Below are positions 51,617 through 60,263 of a stretch of 64,000 bases of DNA, piece after piece (position 1 is the stretch's first letter; the number at the start of each line of letters is the position of its first letter). The notes under the pieces are model-generated. The model was not told where the DNA came from. It did not search any database and saw only the letters and a list, made by a program, of their open reading frames with translations. This stretch comes from Vogesella mureinivorans (GTDB taxonomy: Bacteria > Pseudomonadota > Gammaproteobacteria > Burkholderiales > Chromobacteriaceae): contig NZ_VMTV02000099.1 in assembly GCF_007644035.1 (NCBI RefSeq), positions 1 through 64,000 on the forward strand. Reading direction: 5' to 3'. Position numbers and translations under genes: made by a program.

Positions 51617-52804
51617 TTAGAACGTATCGCCCGGTACGCGTACCCAGCCTTCCATCAGGATGCGTGCACTGCGGCTCATGATGGCCTTGGTCACTTTCCA
51701 TTGGCCGTTTTCCTGCACCGCTTCCGCGCCCACGCGCAGCGTGCCGGACGGGTGGCCAAAGCGCACCGCCTCGCGCGCGCCGCCACCGGCCGCCTGGTTC
51801 ACCAGCGTACCGGGGATGGCCGCGGCCGTGCCGATAGCTACCGCGCAGGTACCCATCATGGCGTGGTGCAGCTTGCCCATGGACAGCGCCCGCACCAGCA
51901 GGTCCACATCGCCGGCGGCAATGGTTTTGCCGCTGGACGCGGTGTAGTCGCGCGGCGGTGCCACAAAGGCAATCTTGGGCGTGTGCTGGCGGGTAGCGGC
52001 TTCTTCTGGCGTCTTGATCAGCCCCATGCGCAGCGCGCCGGCCACGCGGATAGCCTCGAAGCGCTGCAGTGCTGCGGCGTCGCTATTAATGTGCTCGCGC
52101 AGCTCGGTGCCGCTGTAGCCGATATCGGCCGCGTTGACGAACACGGTGGGGATGCCAGCGCTGATCATGGTGGCGGGCAGGGTGCCGATGCCGGGTACGT
52201 CCAGCTGGTCGATAAGGTTGCCAGTGGGGAACATCGCGCCGCCGTCGTCGCCATCGTCGGACGGCTCGAGGAACTCCAGCACGATTTCGGCGGCAGGGAA
52301 GGTAACGCCATCCAGCTCGAAATCGCCGGTTTCCTGCACCTGGCCGTGGCTGACCGGCACGTGGGCAATAATGGTTTTACGGATATTGGCTTGCCAGATG
52401 CGCACCGTGCACATGCCGTCCTGCGGCACGCGCTCTGGTGCCACCAGGCCGGCGTGGATGGCAAAGGCACCGGCGGCGGTGGACAGGTTGCCGCAGTTGC
52501 CGCTCCAGTCCACAAACGGTTTGTCGATGGAGACCTGGCCGTACAAGTAGTCCACGTCGTGGCCGGGCACGCTGCTTTTGCTCAGGATCACGCACTTGCT
52601 GGTGCTGGAGGTGGCGCCACCCATGCCGTCGATGTGGGCGCTGTACGGGTCAGGACTACCTATTACGCGCATGAACAGCGCATCACGCGCCGCGCCAGGC
52701 TGCTGGCAGGCTGCTGGCAGGTCTTGCAGGCGGAAAAACACGCCTTTACTGGTGCCGCCACGGATATAGGTGGCGGGGATGCGGATTTGTGCCGGGTGGC
52801 TCAT
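51617..52804 (-). CDS. prpF: 2-methylaconitate isomerase PrpF
   Basis: 395 aa. IPATYIRGGTSKGVFFRLQDLP at the start, GMGGATSSTSKCVIL, and VDWSGNCGNLSTAAGAFAI hold the conserved Lys and Cys of the DapF-like active site. It isomerises the 2-methylaconitate made by AcnD so that ordinary aconitase can proceed, in propionate breakdown. Last gene of the minus-strand prp cluster. Its ATG overlaps the stop of a DUF559 gene (ATGA), which is unusual in this cluster. Confidence 0.95.
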   Translation of the reverse strand: MSHPAQIRIPATYIRGGTSKGVFFRLQDLPAACQQPGAARDALFMRVIGSPDPYSAHIDGMGGATSSTSKCVILSKSSVPGHDVDYLYGQVSIDKPFVDWSGNCGNLSTAAGAFAIHAGLVAPERVPQDGMCTVRIWQANIRKTIIAHVPVSHGQVQETGDFELDGVTFPAAEIVLEFLEPSDDGDDGGAMFPTGNLIDQLDVPGIGTLPATMISAGIPTVFVNAADIGYSGTELREHINSDAAALQRFEAIRVAGALRMGLIKTPEEAATRQHTPKIAFVAPPRDYTASSGKTIAAGDVDLLVRALSMGKLHHAMMGTCAVAIGTAAAIPGTLVNQAAGGGAREAVRFGHPSGTLRVGAEAVQENGQWKVTKAIMSRSARILMEGWVRVPGDTF

Positions 52805-53154
52805 GAGGATGCGTCCTTTCTGGTCTGGTCTGGCAGCGCCTGCCAGATGGCGGCCAGTACGGTATCGGGGTGCTGCAGTATGTCGTTATTCCAGAAGCGC
52901 AGCACACGGTAGCCCTGTGCTTGCAGCCAGGCGTCGCGCTGGCGGTCGTGCGCGTTGCCCAGGTGCTGGCTGCCGTCTGCTTCGATAATTAGCCGGGCCT
53001 GCAGGTGGACGAAGTCCACAATGTAGGGGCCGATAGGGTGCTGGCGGCGAAACTTGTGGCCATCCAGCCGCCGGCTACGCAGGTGGCGCCACAGCAGTAG
53101 CTCGGCATCGGTCATGCGCTGGCGAAGTTGCCTTGCGTGTTGGCTGGCCGGCAT
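52801..53154 (-). CDS. DUF559 (Vsr-like endonuclease fold) protein
   Basis: 117 aa. LRQRMTDAELLLWRHLRSRRLDGHKFRRQHPIGPYIVDF and IIEADGSQH are the DUF559 hallmarks, with the D...E-x-D pattern of the PD-(D/E)xK nuclease fold related to Vsr. The actual biochemical role of DUF559 proteins is unknown. It sits within the prp cluster, overlaps prpF by 4 bp, and has a 585-bp repeat-rich gap upstream. Its first ATG at 53154 is chosen because the longer frame to 53697 reads through repeats. Confidence 0.85.
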   Translation of the reverse strand: MPASQHARQLRQRMTDAELLLWRHLRSRRLDGHKFRRQHPIGPYIVDFVHLQARLIIEADGSQHLGNAHDRQRDAWLQAQGYRVLRFWNNDILQHPDTVLAAIWQALPDQTRKDASS

Positions 53155-53249
53155 GCGCTGCTCCCTTCGTTTGTTACCTTGTGCTGCTTGCCCCTCACCC
53201 CAACCCCTCTCCCCAGCGGGGCGAGGGGCTTTTGTGGCGTGGGTTCGGA

Positions 53250-53310
53250 GTTGGCCGCAGGCAAGTGGTGCGCTTGTTTCCTTTGTTGTGGCTGCTTGTT
53301 TCCCGTTTCT
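53250..53310 (+). repeat. 61-bp direct repeat, copy 1
   Basis: Starts GTTGGCCGCAGGCA and ends CCCGTTTCT; preceded by a GC-rich hairpin and TTTT. Confidence 0.7.
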
Positions 53311-53343
53311 GCTGCCGCCCTCCCGCCGCGCACTCAGCCCACT

Positions 53344-53367
53344 CCCCGGTGTGGCGCGGGGTTTTTT
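53344..53367 (+). terminator. Plus-strand terminator-like hairpin inside repeat region
   Basis: CCCCG (53344-53348) and CGGGG (53357-53361) with an 8-base loop, followed by six T. It points opposite to the prp genes. Confidence 0.5.
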
Positions 53368-53381
53368 GGTGCTGGTGCGAT

Positions 53382-53442
53382 GTTGGCCGCAGGCAGGTGG
53401 TACGGTTGTTTCCTTTGTTGTAGCAGCTGGATTCCCGTTTCT
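53382..53442 (+). repeat. 61-bp direct repeat, copy 2
   Basis: Partner of 53250-53310, spaced 132 bp start to start, seven differences. Confidence 0.7.
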
Positions 53443-53479
53443 AATCTTGTGCGCCACCTGCCGGGGCATTTTGTGCGGC

Positions 53480-53492
53480 TGCGGCCAACCTT
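53480..53492 (-). repeat. Full 13-mer uptake-like repeat
   Basis: Exact TGCGGCCAACCTT in the repeat-rich gap; a second full copy at 53673-53685. Confidence 0.7.
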
Positions 53493-53739
53493 GCATCCTG
53501 TCACCCCTCGCCCGCGGGGCTGGGGTATGGTTCAGGCCACGCTTTGCCATTGGCCTGCTTGACCAAAGATGCCTTGTTCGTTCCGATTCCCCGTTCCAAT
53601 GGGATGAGGGGCTTAGCGACATCGGTACCTTGTTGGTAGCAGGTAGCAGGTAGCGGTGCTGCCTGCTGCTACTGCGGCCAACCTTTCGCCCGGTCACCCC
53701 TCGCCCGCGGGCGGGAGAGGGGCCGGGGGTGAGGGTGCG

Positions 53740-56358
53740 CTAGGCCGCGCCCGCCAGGAAGTCCTGGGCAAAGCGCTGCAGCACGCCGCCTGCCTGGTAG
53801 ACGCGCACTTCGGCGGCGGTGTCGAGGCGGCAGGTGACGGGTACCTCTACGCAGCTACCGTCACGGCGGTGTACCACCAGCGTCAGGTCGCAGCGTGGTG
53901 CCAGCTCGCCCTGGATGTCGTAGGTTTCCGTGCCGTCCAGGCCCAGTGTCAGCCGCGTGGTGCCGGGTTTGAACTCTACCGGCAACACGCCCATGCCGAT
54001 CAGGTTGGTGCGGTGGATGCGCTCGAAGCCTTCGGCCACGATCACTTCTACCCCTGCCAGGCGTACGCCCTTGGCCGCCCAGTCGCGCGAGCTACCCTGG
54101 CCGTAGTCGGCACCGGCCACGATGATCAGCGGCTGTTTGCGTGCCATATAGGTTTCGATGGCTTCCCACATGCGCATTACCTGGCCGTCTGGCTCGACGC
54201 GGGCCAGCGAGCCTTTTTTCACTGCGCCGTCTACCACGGCCATTTCGTTCACCAGTTGCGGGTTGGCAAAGGTGGCGCGCATGGCGGTGAGGTGGTCGCC
54301 GCGGTGGGTGGCGTAGCTGTTGAAGTCTTCTTCCGGCAGGCCCATTTTGGTCAGGTATTCGCCGGCGGCAGAGCTGGCCAGAATGGCGTTGGACGGCGAC
54401 AGGTGGTCGGTGGTGATGTTGTCCGGCAGCACGGCCAGCGGGCGCATGCCCTTGAGCGTGCGCGGGTTGGCCGCCAGTGCGCCCATGCCTTCGGTATCCC
54501 AGTACGGCGGGCGGCGGATATAGGTGGACATCGGGCGCCACTGGTACAGCGGGCTGTCGGCTTGCTGTGCTTCGCCCAGGTCGAACATCGGTATGTACAC
54601 CTGTTTGAACTGCTCGGGCTTCACGCTGGCGGCCACGATGGCGTCGATTTCCTCGTCCGATGGCCACAGGTCTTGCAGGCGGATCTCGCGGCCATCTACT
54701 ACGGCCAGCACGTCCTGCTCGATATCAAAGCGCACGGTGCCGGCTAGCGCGTAGGCCACCACCAGCGGCGGCGAGGCCAGGAAGGCTTGCTTGGCGTAGG
54801 GGTGGATGCGGCCGTCGAAATTGCGGTTGCCGGACAGCACGGCGGTGGCGTACAGGTCGCGGTCGATAATCTCTTGCTGGATGGCCGGGTCCAGCGCGCC
54901 GGACATGCCGTTACAGGTGGTGCAGGCGTAAGCCACAATGCCGAAGCCCAGCTGTTCCAGCTCCGGCAGCAGGCCGGCGTCTTCCAGGTACAGCTTGGCT
55001 ACCTTGGAGCCTGGCGCAAACGAGGTTTTCACCCACGGTTTGCGCGTAATGCCCAGCGCGTTGGCTTTCTTGGCCAGCAGGGCGGCGGCGACCACGTTGC
55101 GCGGGTTGCTGGTGTTGGTACAGCTGGTGATGGCGGCAATGATCACCGCGCCGTCCGGCAGTTGGCCGCGGGCTTCTTCGTCGCGCGCGGTGGCCAGCTT
55201 GGCAGCGTCGGCGATGCCGCGCTCGGCCAGTGCCGAGGTAGGCAGGCGTTTGTGCGGGTTGGACGGGCCGGCCATATTGCGCACTACGCTGGACAGGTCA
55301 AAGCGCAGCACGCGCGGGTATTGCGCGGTTTTCAGGTCGTCCGCCCATAGCCCGGTGTGGCGGGCGTAGTTTTCTACCAGCGCTACTTGCTCCGGCTCGC
55401 GGCCGGTGAGCTTCAGGTAGGTGAGGGTCTGCTCGTCGATGTAGAACATGGCGGCGGTGGCGCCGTACTCCGGGCACATATTGGAGATGGTGGCGCGGTC
55501 GCCAATGGACAGGCTGTCGGCGCCTTCGCCAAAGAACTCTACCCAGGCACCCACCACGCGCTCTTTGCGCAGGAACTCGGTGAGCGCCAGTACGATGTCG
55601 GTGGCGGTAATGCCAGGCTGGCGCTGGCCGGTGAGCTCTACGCCCACGATATCGGGCAGGCGCATCATGGACGGGTGGCCCAGCATCACGGTTTCGGCTT
55701 CCAGGCCGCCGACGCCGATGGCGATTACGCCCAGCGCGTCCACATGCGGGGTGTGGCTGTCGGTGCCGACACAGGTATCGGGGAAGGCCACGCCGTCGCG
55801 CAGCTGAATCACCGGCGACATTTTTTCCAGGTTGATCTGGTGCATGATGCCGTTGCCGGCCGGGATCACGTCCACGTTCTTGAAGGCGGTGCGCGTCCAG
55901 TTGATAAAGTGGAAGCGGTCTTCGTTACGGCGCTCTTCGATAGCGCGGTTTTTCTCGAAGGCCTGCGGGTCAAAGCCGCCGCATTCCACCGCCAGCGAAT
56001 GGTCCACGATGAGCTGGGTGGGTACCACCGGGTTCACCTGTGACGGGTCGCCGCCTTGGTCAGCGATGGCGTCGCGCAGGCCGGCCAGGTCTACCAGCGC
56101 GGTCTGGCCCAGGATGTCGTGGCACACCACGCGCGCCGGGTACCAGGGGAAGTCCAGGTCCTGGCGGCGTTCGATCAATTGGGTAAGGGCGTCGGTCAGC
56201 AGGGCGGGTTCGCAGCGGCGCACCAGCTGTTCGGCCAGTACGCGGGAAACATAGGGCAGGGTGGCGTAGGCGCCGGGGGCGATGGCGTCTACGGCAGCAC
56301 GGGTGTCGAAGTAGTCGGCCGGGCTGCCGGGCAGTGGTTTGCGGTATTGGCTATTCAT
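53740..56358 (-). CDS. acnD: Fe/S-dependent 2-methylisocitrate dehydratase AcnD
   Basis: 872 aa from ATG 56358. Aconitase-family [4Fe-4S] enzyme. MNSQYRKPLPGSPADYFDTRAAVDAI and the run to PARVVCHDILGQTALVDLAGLRD are of the AcnD/AcnA type; iron-sulfur cysteines lie in TSCTNTSNP and AYACTTCNGMSG. C-terminal swivelling domain near GADYGQGSSRDWAAKG. It dehydrates 2-methylcitrate in propionate catabolism, with PrpF fixing the product's geometry; the pair replaces PrpD. Lies 333 bp after prpC, so it may have its own promoter. A longer frame to 56409 is rejected. Confidence 0.95.
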   Translation of the reverse strand: MNSQYRKPLPGSPADYFDTRAAVDAIAPGAYATLPYVSRVLAEQLVRRCEPALLTDALTQLIERRQDLDFPWYPARVVCHDILGQTALVDLAGLRDAIADQGGDPSQVNPVVPTQLIVDHSLAVECGGFDPQAFEKNRAIEERRNEDRFHFINWTRTAFKNVDVIPAGNGIMHQINLEKMSPVIQLRDGVAFPDTCVGTDSHTPHVDALGVIAIGVGGLEAETVMLGHPSMMRLPDIVGVELTGQRQPGITATDIVLALTEFLRKERVVGAWVEFFGEGADSLSIGDRATISNMCPEYGATAAMFYIDEQTLTYLKLTGREPEQVALVENYARHTGLWADDLKTAQYPRVLRFDLSSVVRNMAGPSNPHKRLPTSALAERGIADAAKLATARDEEARGQLPDGAVIIAAITSCTNTSNPRNVVAAALLAKKANALGITRKPWVKTSFAPGSKVAKLYLEDAGLLPELEQLGFGIVAYACTTCNGMSGALDPAIQQEIIDRDLYATAVLSGNRNFDGRIHPYAKQAFLASPPLVVAYALAGTVRFDIEQDVLAVVDGREIRLQDLWPSDEEIDAIVAASVKPEQFKQVYIPMFDLGEAQQADSPLYQWRPMSTYIRRPPYWDTEGMGALAANPRTLKGMRPLAVLPDNITTDHLSPSNAILASSAAGEYLTKMGLPEEDFNSYATHRGDHLTAMRATFANPQLVNEMAVVDGAVKKGSLARVEPDGQVMRMWEAIETYMARKQPLIIVAGADYGQGSSRDWAAKGVRLAGVEVIVAEGFERIHRTNLIGMGVLPVEFKPGTTRLTLGLDGTETYDIQGELAPRCDLTLVVHRRDGSCVEVPVTCRLDTAAEVRVYQAGGVLQRFAQDFLAGAA

Positions 56359-56691
56359 GGCGGTGTTTACCGGCAATGTTTTGGAGGGTGTGTTTCGTGG
56401 CTGCAGCATTTACCGCAGCCACGAAAATTCAAAAGCTTTTTTGCCACGAAAACCACGAAAACCACGAAAAGCACGAAAACAAAAACTAACGTTGGGTGCT
56501 TATCCGTTTGGTGGTGATGCATGCTACTTCTGGCCACGAACCCCACGCAAAAACACAGAAGCGTCATGCCCAAATATCCAGATGGCCGAGACGAGAATAG
56601 AGGTGCTGACCGCCAGATATTCAGGCTTCGTTTCGTGTTGTTTAGTGGCTTTCGTGGCCAGATTTTCCGTGGTTTCCGTGGCGGGCAGTCG
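56359..56691. other. Gap with CACGAAAA repeats between prpC and acnD
   Basis: Holds five close copies of the octamer CACGAAAA (56420-56480), and inverted relatives TTTCGTGG and TTCCGTGG at 56650-56680. No gene seen. Such CCACGAAAA-type runs are a known dispersed intergenic repeat. Confidence 0.6.
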
Positions 56692-57837
56692 TTAACGCTG
56701 GGCCAGCGGTACGAAGGCCTGGTCTTCCGGGCCGTTGTAGTTGGCCGACGGGCGGATGATCTTGCCGTCGATGCGCTGCTCGATCACGTGGGCGCTCCAG
56801 CCGCTGGTGCGGGCGATGACGAATAGCGGCGTGAACATGGCGGTAGGCACGCCCATCATGTGGTAGCTCACGGCCGAAAACCAGTCCAGGTTGGGGAACA
56901 TTTTCTTGATGTCCCACATTACCGACTCCAGGCGCTCGGCAATATCGTACATCTTGGTGTCGCCGGCAGCTTTGGACAGCTCGTGCGCCACTTCCTTGAT
57001 GACTTTGTTGCGCGGGTCGCTGATGGTGTATACCGGGTGGCCAAAGCCGATTACTACTTCTTTGCGCTCCACGCGGGCACGAATGTCGGCCTCGGCTTCG
57101 TCCGGGCTTTCGTAGCGCTTTTGTACTTCGAACGCCACTTCATTGGCGCCGCCGTGTTTCGGGCCGCGCAGCGCGCCGATGGCACCGGTAATGGCGCTGT
57201 GCATGTCGGAGCCGGTGCCGGCGATGACACGGGCGGTAAAGGTGGAGGCGTTGAATTCGTGTTCGGCGTACAGGTTCAGCGAGGTATGCATGGCGCGTAC
57301 CCATTGCTCGGACGGCTTTTCACCGTGCAGCAGGTGCAGGAAGTGGCCGCCGATGCTGTCGTCGTCGGTTTCCACCTCGATACGCTTGCCGTTGTGGCTG
57401 AACTGGTACCAGTACAGCAGCATGGAACCCAGGCTGGCCATCAGACGGTCGGCAATGTCGCGTGCGCCGGCGATGTTGTGGTCGTCTTTTTCCGGCAGGG
57501 CGCAGCCCAGGGCCGATACGCCACTGCGCATTACGTCCATGGGGTGGGCGTTGGCGGGCAGGGCTTCCAGCACGGCTTTGACCGAAGCAGGCAGGCCGCG
57601 CAGGCTTTTGAGCTTTTTCTTGTAGCCGGCCAGCTCGGCACGGTTGGGCAGCTTGCCGTGCACCAGCAGGTAGGCGACCTCTTCGAATTCGGCCTGGGCG
57701 GCCAGGTCCAGAATGTCGTAGCCACGGTAGTGCAGGTCGTTGCCGCTGCGGCCAACGGTGCACAGGGCGGTATTGCCGGCCGCTACGCCGGACAGGGCGA
57801 CGGATTTTTTCGGTTTGCCAATCACTACTTCACTCAT
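56692..57837 (-). CDS. prpC: 2-methylcitrate synthase PrpC
   Basis: 381 aa from the ATG at 57837 ([18 protein letters not shown]). Citrate-synthase family: [45 protein letters not shown] (catalytic His) and [18 protein letters not shown], then the active-site Asp in [19 protein letters not shown]. It condenses propionyl-CoA with oxaloacetate. 140 bp after prpB, probably one transcript. AGGAGA lies six bases upstream. Confidence 0.95.
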   Translation of the reverse strand: MSEVVIGKPKKSVALSGVAAGNTALCTVGRSGNDLHYRGYDILDLAAQAEFEEVAYLLVHGKLPNRAELAGYKKKLKSLRGLPASVKAVLEALPANAHPMDVMRSGVSALGCALPEKDDHNIAGARDIADRLMASLGSMLLYWYQFSHNGKRIEVETDDDSIGGHFLHLLHGEKPSEQWVRAMHTSLNLYAEHEFNASTFTARVIAGTGSDMHSAITGAIGALRGPKHGGANEVAFEVQKRYESPDEAEADIRARVERKEVVIGFGHPVYTISDPRNKVIKEVAHELSKAAGDTKMYDIAERLESVMWDIKKMFPNLDWFSAVSYHMMGVPTAMFTPLFVIARTSGWSAHVIEQRIDGKIIRPSANYNGPEDQAFVPLAQR

Positions 57838-57956
57838 GCCACTTCTCCTTTGTGCTGCCGTACCCGCGTGCGGGGGGCCTGCTGTGTCATTGCGGCGCGG
57901 CCGCGAACGTGAATAGGGGGTGGGGCTGGCCAGGCTCTCTGTGCTATGTGTGGCGT

Positions 57957-57966
57957 GCGGCCAACC
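57957..57966 (-). repeat. Uptake-like repeat between prpB and prpC
   Basis: GCGGCCAACC in the intergenic region, 15 bp beyond the prpB stop. Confidence 0.6.
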
Positions 57967-57980
57967 CTGCAAAACGTGAT

Positions 57981-58859
57981 TTACTTGTTTTTGCCTTCGG
58001 CAAACAGCGCGTCCAGCTTTTGTTCGTAGCTGTGGTAGCCCAGGTGCTCGTACAGGTCCATGCGGGTCTGCATGGTGTCCACCACGTTTTTCTGGCTACC
58101 GTCGCGGCGGATGGCGCCGTAGACGTTTAGCGCTGCCTGGCTCATGGCGCGGAAGGCCGACAGCGGGTACAGCACCAGGCCTACGCCATTGGCGCCCAGT
58201 TCTTCGGTGGTGTAGAGCGGGGTGGCGCCAAACTCGGTGATGTTGGCCAGAATGGGCACCTTCACCGCCTCGGCAAACTGTTTGTACATGGCCAGGTCGG
58301 TAATGGCTTCGGGGAAGATCATGTCGGCGCCGGCTTCTACGCAGGCTACGGCGCGTTCGATGGCGGCCTCCAGGCCTTCTACCGCCAGCGCGTCGGTACG
58401 GGCCATGATCACCATGCCGTTTTTGCGGGCGTCGGTAGCGGCCTTGATGCGGTCGACCATTTCTTCCTGGCTGACGATGGCTTTGTTAGGGCGGTGGCCG
58501 CAGCGCTTTTGCTGTACCTGGTCTTCGATGTGCACAGCGGCGGCGCCGGCTTTTTCCAGGTGGCGCACGGCGCGGGCGATGTTGAAAGCGCCGCCCCAGC
58601 CGGTGTCGATATCGACCAGCAGCGGCAGCTCGGTGGCGTCGGTAATGCGGCGCACGTCGATCAGCACGTCTTCCAGTGTGGTAATGCCCAGGTCAGGAAT
58701 GCCGCAGGAGCAGGCGGCCACGCCGCCGCCGGACAGGTACAGTGCCTTGAAGCCGCTATGTTCGGCCAGGCGTGCGGCGTAGGCGTTAACCGCGCCGACT
58801 ACTTGCAGGGGTTTTTCTTGGGCTACCGCGTCGCGGAAGCGTTGACCGGGTGTCGTCAT
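57981..58859 (-). CDS. prpB: Methylisocitrate lyase PrpB
   Basis: 292 aa. KRCGHRPNK is the lyase signature with the catalytic Cys; [43 protein letters not shown] and [11 protein letters not shown] line the active site. It splits 2-methylisocitrate into pyruvate and succinate. First gene of the minus-strand prp cluster, with a promoter TTATCA-17-TAGAAT 40 bp upstream. The usual regulator PrpR is not in the window. Confidence 0.95.
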   Translation of the reverse strand: MTTPGQRFRDAVAQEKPLQVVGAVNAYAARLAEHSGFKALYLSGGGVAACSCGIPDLGITTLEDVLIDVRRITDATELPLLVDIDTGWGGAFNIARAVRHLEKAGAAAVHIEDQVQQKRCGHRPNKAIVSQEEMVDRIKAATDARKNGMVIMARTDALAVEGLEAAIERAVACVEAGADMIFPEAITDLAMYKQFAEAVKVPILANITEFGATPLYTTEELGANGVGLVLYPLSAFRAMSQAALNVYGAIRRDGSQKNVVDTMQTRMDLYEHLGYHSYEQKLDALFAEGKNK

Positions 58860-58898
58860 CTGGCGTCTCCTGCCTGTGTTCTGGTGTACTTGCGTGGC

Positions 58899-58940
58899 AT
58901 TCTAGCAAGTGCTTGGTTTTTTGATAAGCGTTTTTTATCC
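58899..58940 (-). promoter_or_regulatory. prpB promoter with palindrome at the -35
   Basis: On the minus strand TTATCA (58927-58922), 17-bp spacer, TAGAAT (58904-58899). The -35 lies inside the inverted repeat GATAA/TTATC (58923-58927/58935-58939), a possible operator. Nothing else clear in the rest of the 299-bp gap to rpoE. Confidence 0.6.
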
Positions 58941-59057
58941 GGCAAGTGCAGCGGCATCGATAGTGTGGCACCTTTGCCTGCCACATCTTGAAACACGGCA
59001 GACAGGGCGCATCTGCTATAAGGCCTGCTGCTTGCGTGTGCCTGTTTACTGGCGGGT

Positions 59058-59085
59058 GAACTTATTTTGACGTGGGCCGGTCATA
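59058..59085 (+). promoter_or_regulatory. Sigma-E type promoter of rpoE operon
   Basis: GAACTT (59058-59063), 16-bp spacer, GTCATA (59080-59085), near the sigma-E consensus GAACTT-N16-GTCNAA. Upstream of rpoE, so autoregulation is likely. Confidence 0.7.
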
Positions 59086-59158
59086 GCAGTGCCTTGCATC
59101 GGCGTGAGCCGGTACTAAACAAAATCAAGCAGGGCGAATCAGGGAGAATTTGATAACG

Positions 59159-59758
59159 ATGAGTGATCGTGAGCTCGACCAGCAGCTGGTGGAGAGGGCG
59201 CAGCGTGGTGAAAAGCGTGCTTTCGACTTGCTGGTGTCGAAGTATCAGCGGCGATTGTCGCGCCTGTTGTCGCGCTTTATTCGTGACTCGGCCGATATCG
59301 AAGACGTAACGCAAGAAGCTTTTGTCAAAGCTTACCGCGCACTGCCTTCGTTTCGTGGCGAGAGTGCTTTTTATACATGGCTTTACCGTATTGGCATCAA
59401 TACGGCCAAGAATTTCCTGACCTCTGCTGGCCGCCGGCCAGTGGTTAGTGCGGAATTCGAGGATGAGGATGGCGAGAGTCTGGACATGGCAAGCCAGATA
59501 CCGGACCACCACACCCCGGAAGCCGAGATGATGAATCAGCAGATACTCTCTGCCGTGAATGCGGCGGTAGAGCGTTTGCCTGAGGAGCTGCGCACGGCCA
59601 TCAGCCTGCGTGAAATGGAAGGGCTGAGCTATGAGGAAATTGCCAGCGCAATGAATTGCCCGATAGGCACGGTGCGTTCACGGATTTTCCGTGCGCGTGA
59701 AGCAATCGCGACCGAGTTGCGTCCTTTGCTGGATACAGCCAAGAACAAAAGATGGTGA
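59159..59758 (+). CDS. rpoE: RNA polymerase sigma-E factor RpoE
   Basis: 199-aa ECF sigma factor. Region 2 has LLVSKYQRRLSRLLSRFIRDSADIEDVTQEAFVKAYRALPSFRGES; region 4 has LPEELRTAISLREMEGLSYEEIASAMNCPIGTVRSRIFRAREAI. Length and sequence are of RpoE/AlgU. AGGGAG lies before the ATG at 59159. It directs the envelope-stress response and is held by the next gene's product. Predicted sigma-E promoter 75-100 bp upstream. Confidence 0.96.
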   Translation: MSDRELDQQLVERAQRGEKRAFDLLVSKYQRRLSRLLSRFIRDSADIEDVTQEAFVKAYRALPSFRGESAFYTWLYRIGINTAKNFLTSAGRRPVVSAEFEDEDGESLDMASQIPDHHTPEAEMMNQQILSAVNAAVERLPEELRTAISLREMEGLSYEEIASAMNCPIGTVRSRIFRAREAIATELRPLLDTAKNKRW

Positions 59759-59765
59759 GCAGATT

Positions 59766-60263
59766 ATGAAAGAAACCCTTTCTTCCCTGATGGATGGCGA
59801 GCTGAGCGACAAGGACGCCGCTCAGGCCATGCAAATGCTGGGTAACGATGACCAGCTGAAAGCCGCCTGGCAGGAATACCACCTGATCGGCGACGCCCTG
59901 CGCGGCAATGCCTTGTTGCAGGTGGACGTGCGCGAACAGGTGTCGCAGGCACTGCAGGCCGAGCCTACGGTACTGGCCCCGCGTAACCTGGCGCAAAAAC
60001 GCAGCCGCCCGGTGGCGCGCTTTGCGTTGGCGGCGTCGGTGGCCATGGCCGGGGTGGTGGGCTGGTATGGCTGGCAAGGCCAGCAAGCCAGCGACCCCGC
60101 ACTGATGGCGCAAGCCGTACCGACGCCTGGTGCCCAGGTGCAGGTGGCGAATACGGTCAATGTGGCCAACCAGTCTTACCTGGATGCACATCAGGATATC
60201 AGCCTGAGCGATGGCCTGGCCCGCGCCAGCCTGGTGGAACCTGCGGCGAAAGGTCTGCATTGA
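59766..60263 (+). CDS. rseA: Anti-sigma-E factor RseA/MucA
   Basis: 165 aa. N-terminal sigma-binding part KETLSSLMDGELSDKDAAQAMQMLGNDDQLKAAWQEYHLIGDALRG, one membrane helix (about 80-100, ALAASVAMAGVVGWYGW), and a periplasmic tail that DegS/RseP-type proteases would act on. Seven bases after rpoE. The stop overlaps the next ATG (TGATG). Confidence 0.93.
   Translation: MKETLSSLMDGELSDKDAAQAMQMLGNDDQLKAAWQEYHLIGDALRGNALLQVDVREQVSQALQAEPTVLAPRNLAQKRSRPVARFALAASVAMAGVVGWYGWQGQQASDPALMAQAVPTPGAQVQVANTVNVANQSYLDAHQDISLSDGLARASLVEPAAKGLH

Larger units (their letters stand above)
53155..53739. other. Repeat-rich gap between acnD and DUF559 gene
   Basis: Contains a 61-bp direct repeat (53250-53310 and 53382-53442, 54 of 61 identical), each copy starting with an uptake-like GTTGGCCGC; GC hairpins with T-runs at about 53205-53236 and 53344-53367; two full 13-mer repeats (53480-53492, 53673-53685); and CCCCTCNCCC/GGGAGAGG repeats near both ends. 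No convincing gene in any frame. Confidence 0.65.

Noticed and set aside
53155-53697. N-terminal extension of the DUF559 protein
   Set aside because: Passes through repeats and hairpins, composition unlike coding; family alignments start near 53154.
56417-56480. CRISPR array at the CACGAAAA run
   Set aside because: Units of 8-9 bp without spacers of constant length and no cas genes.
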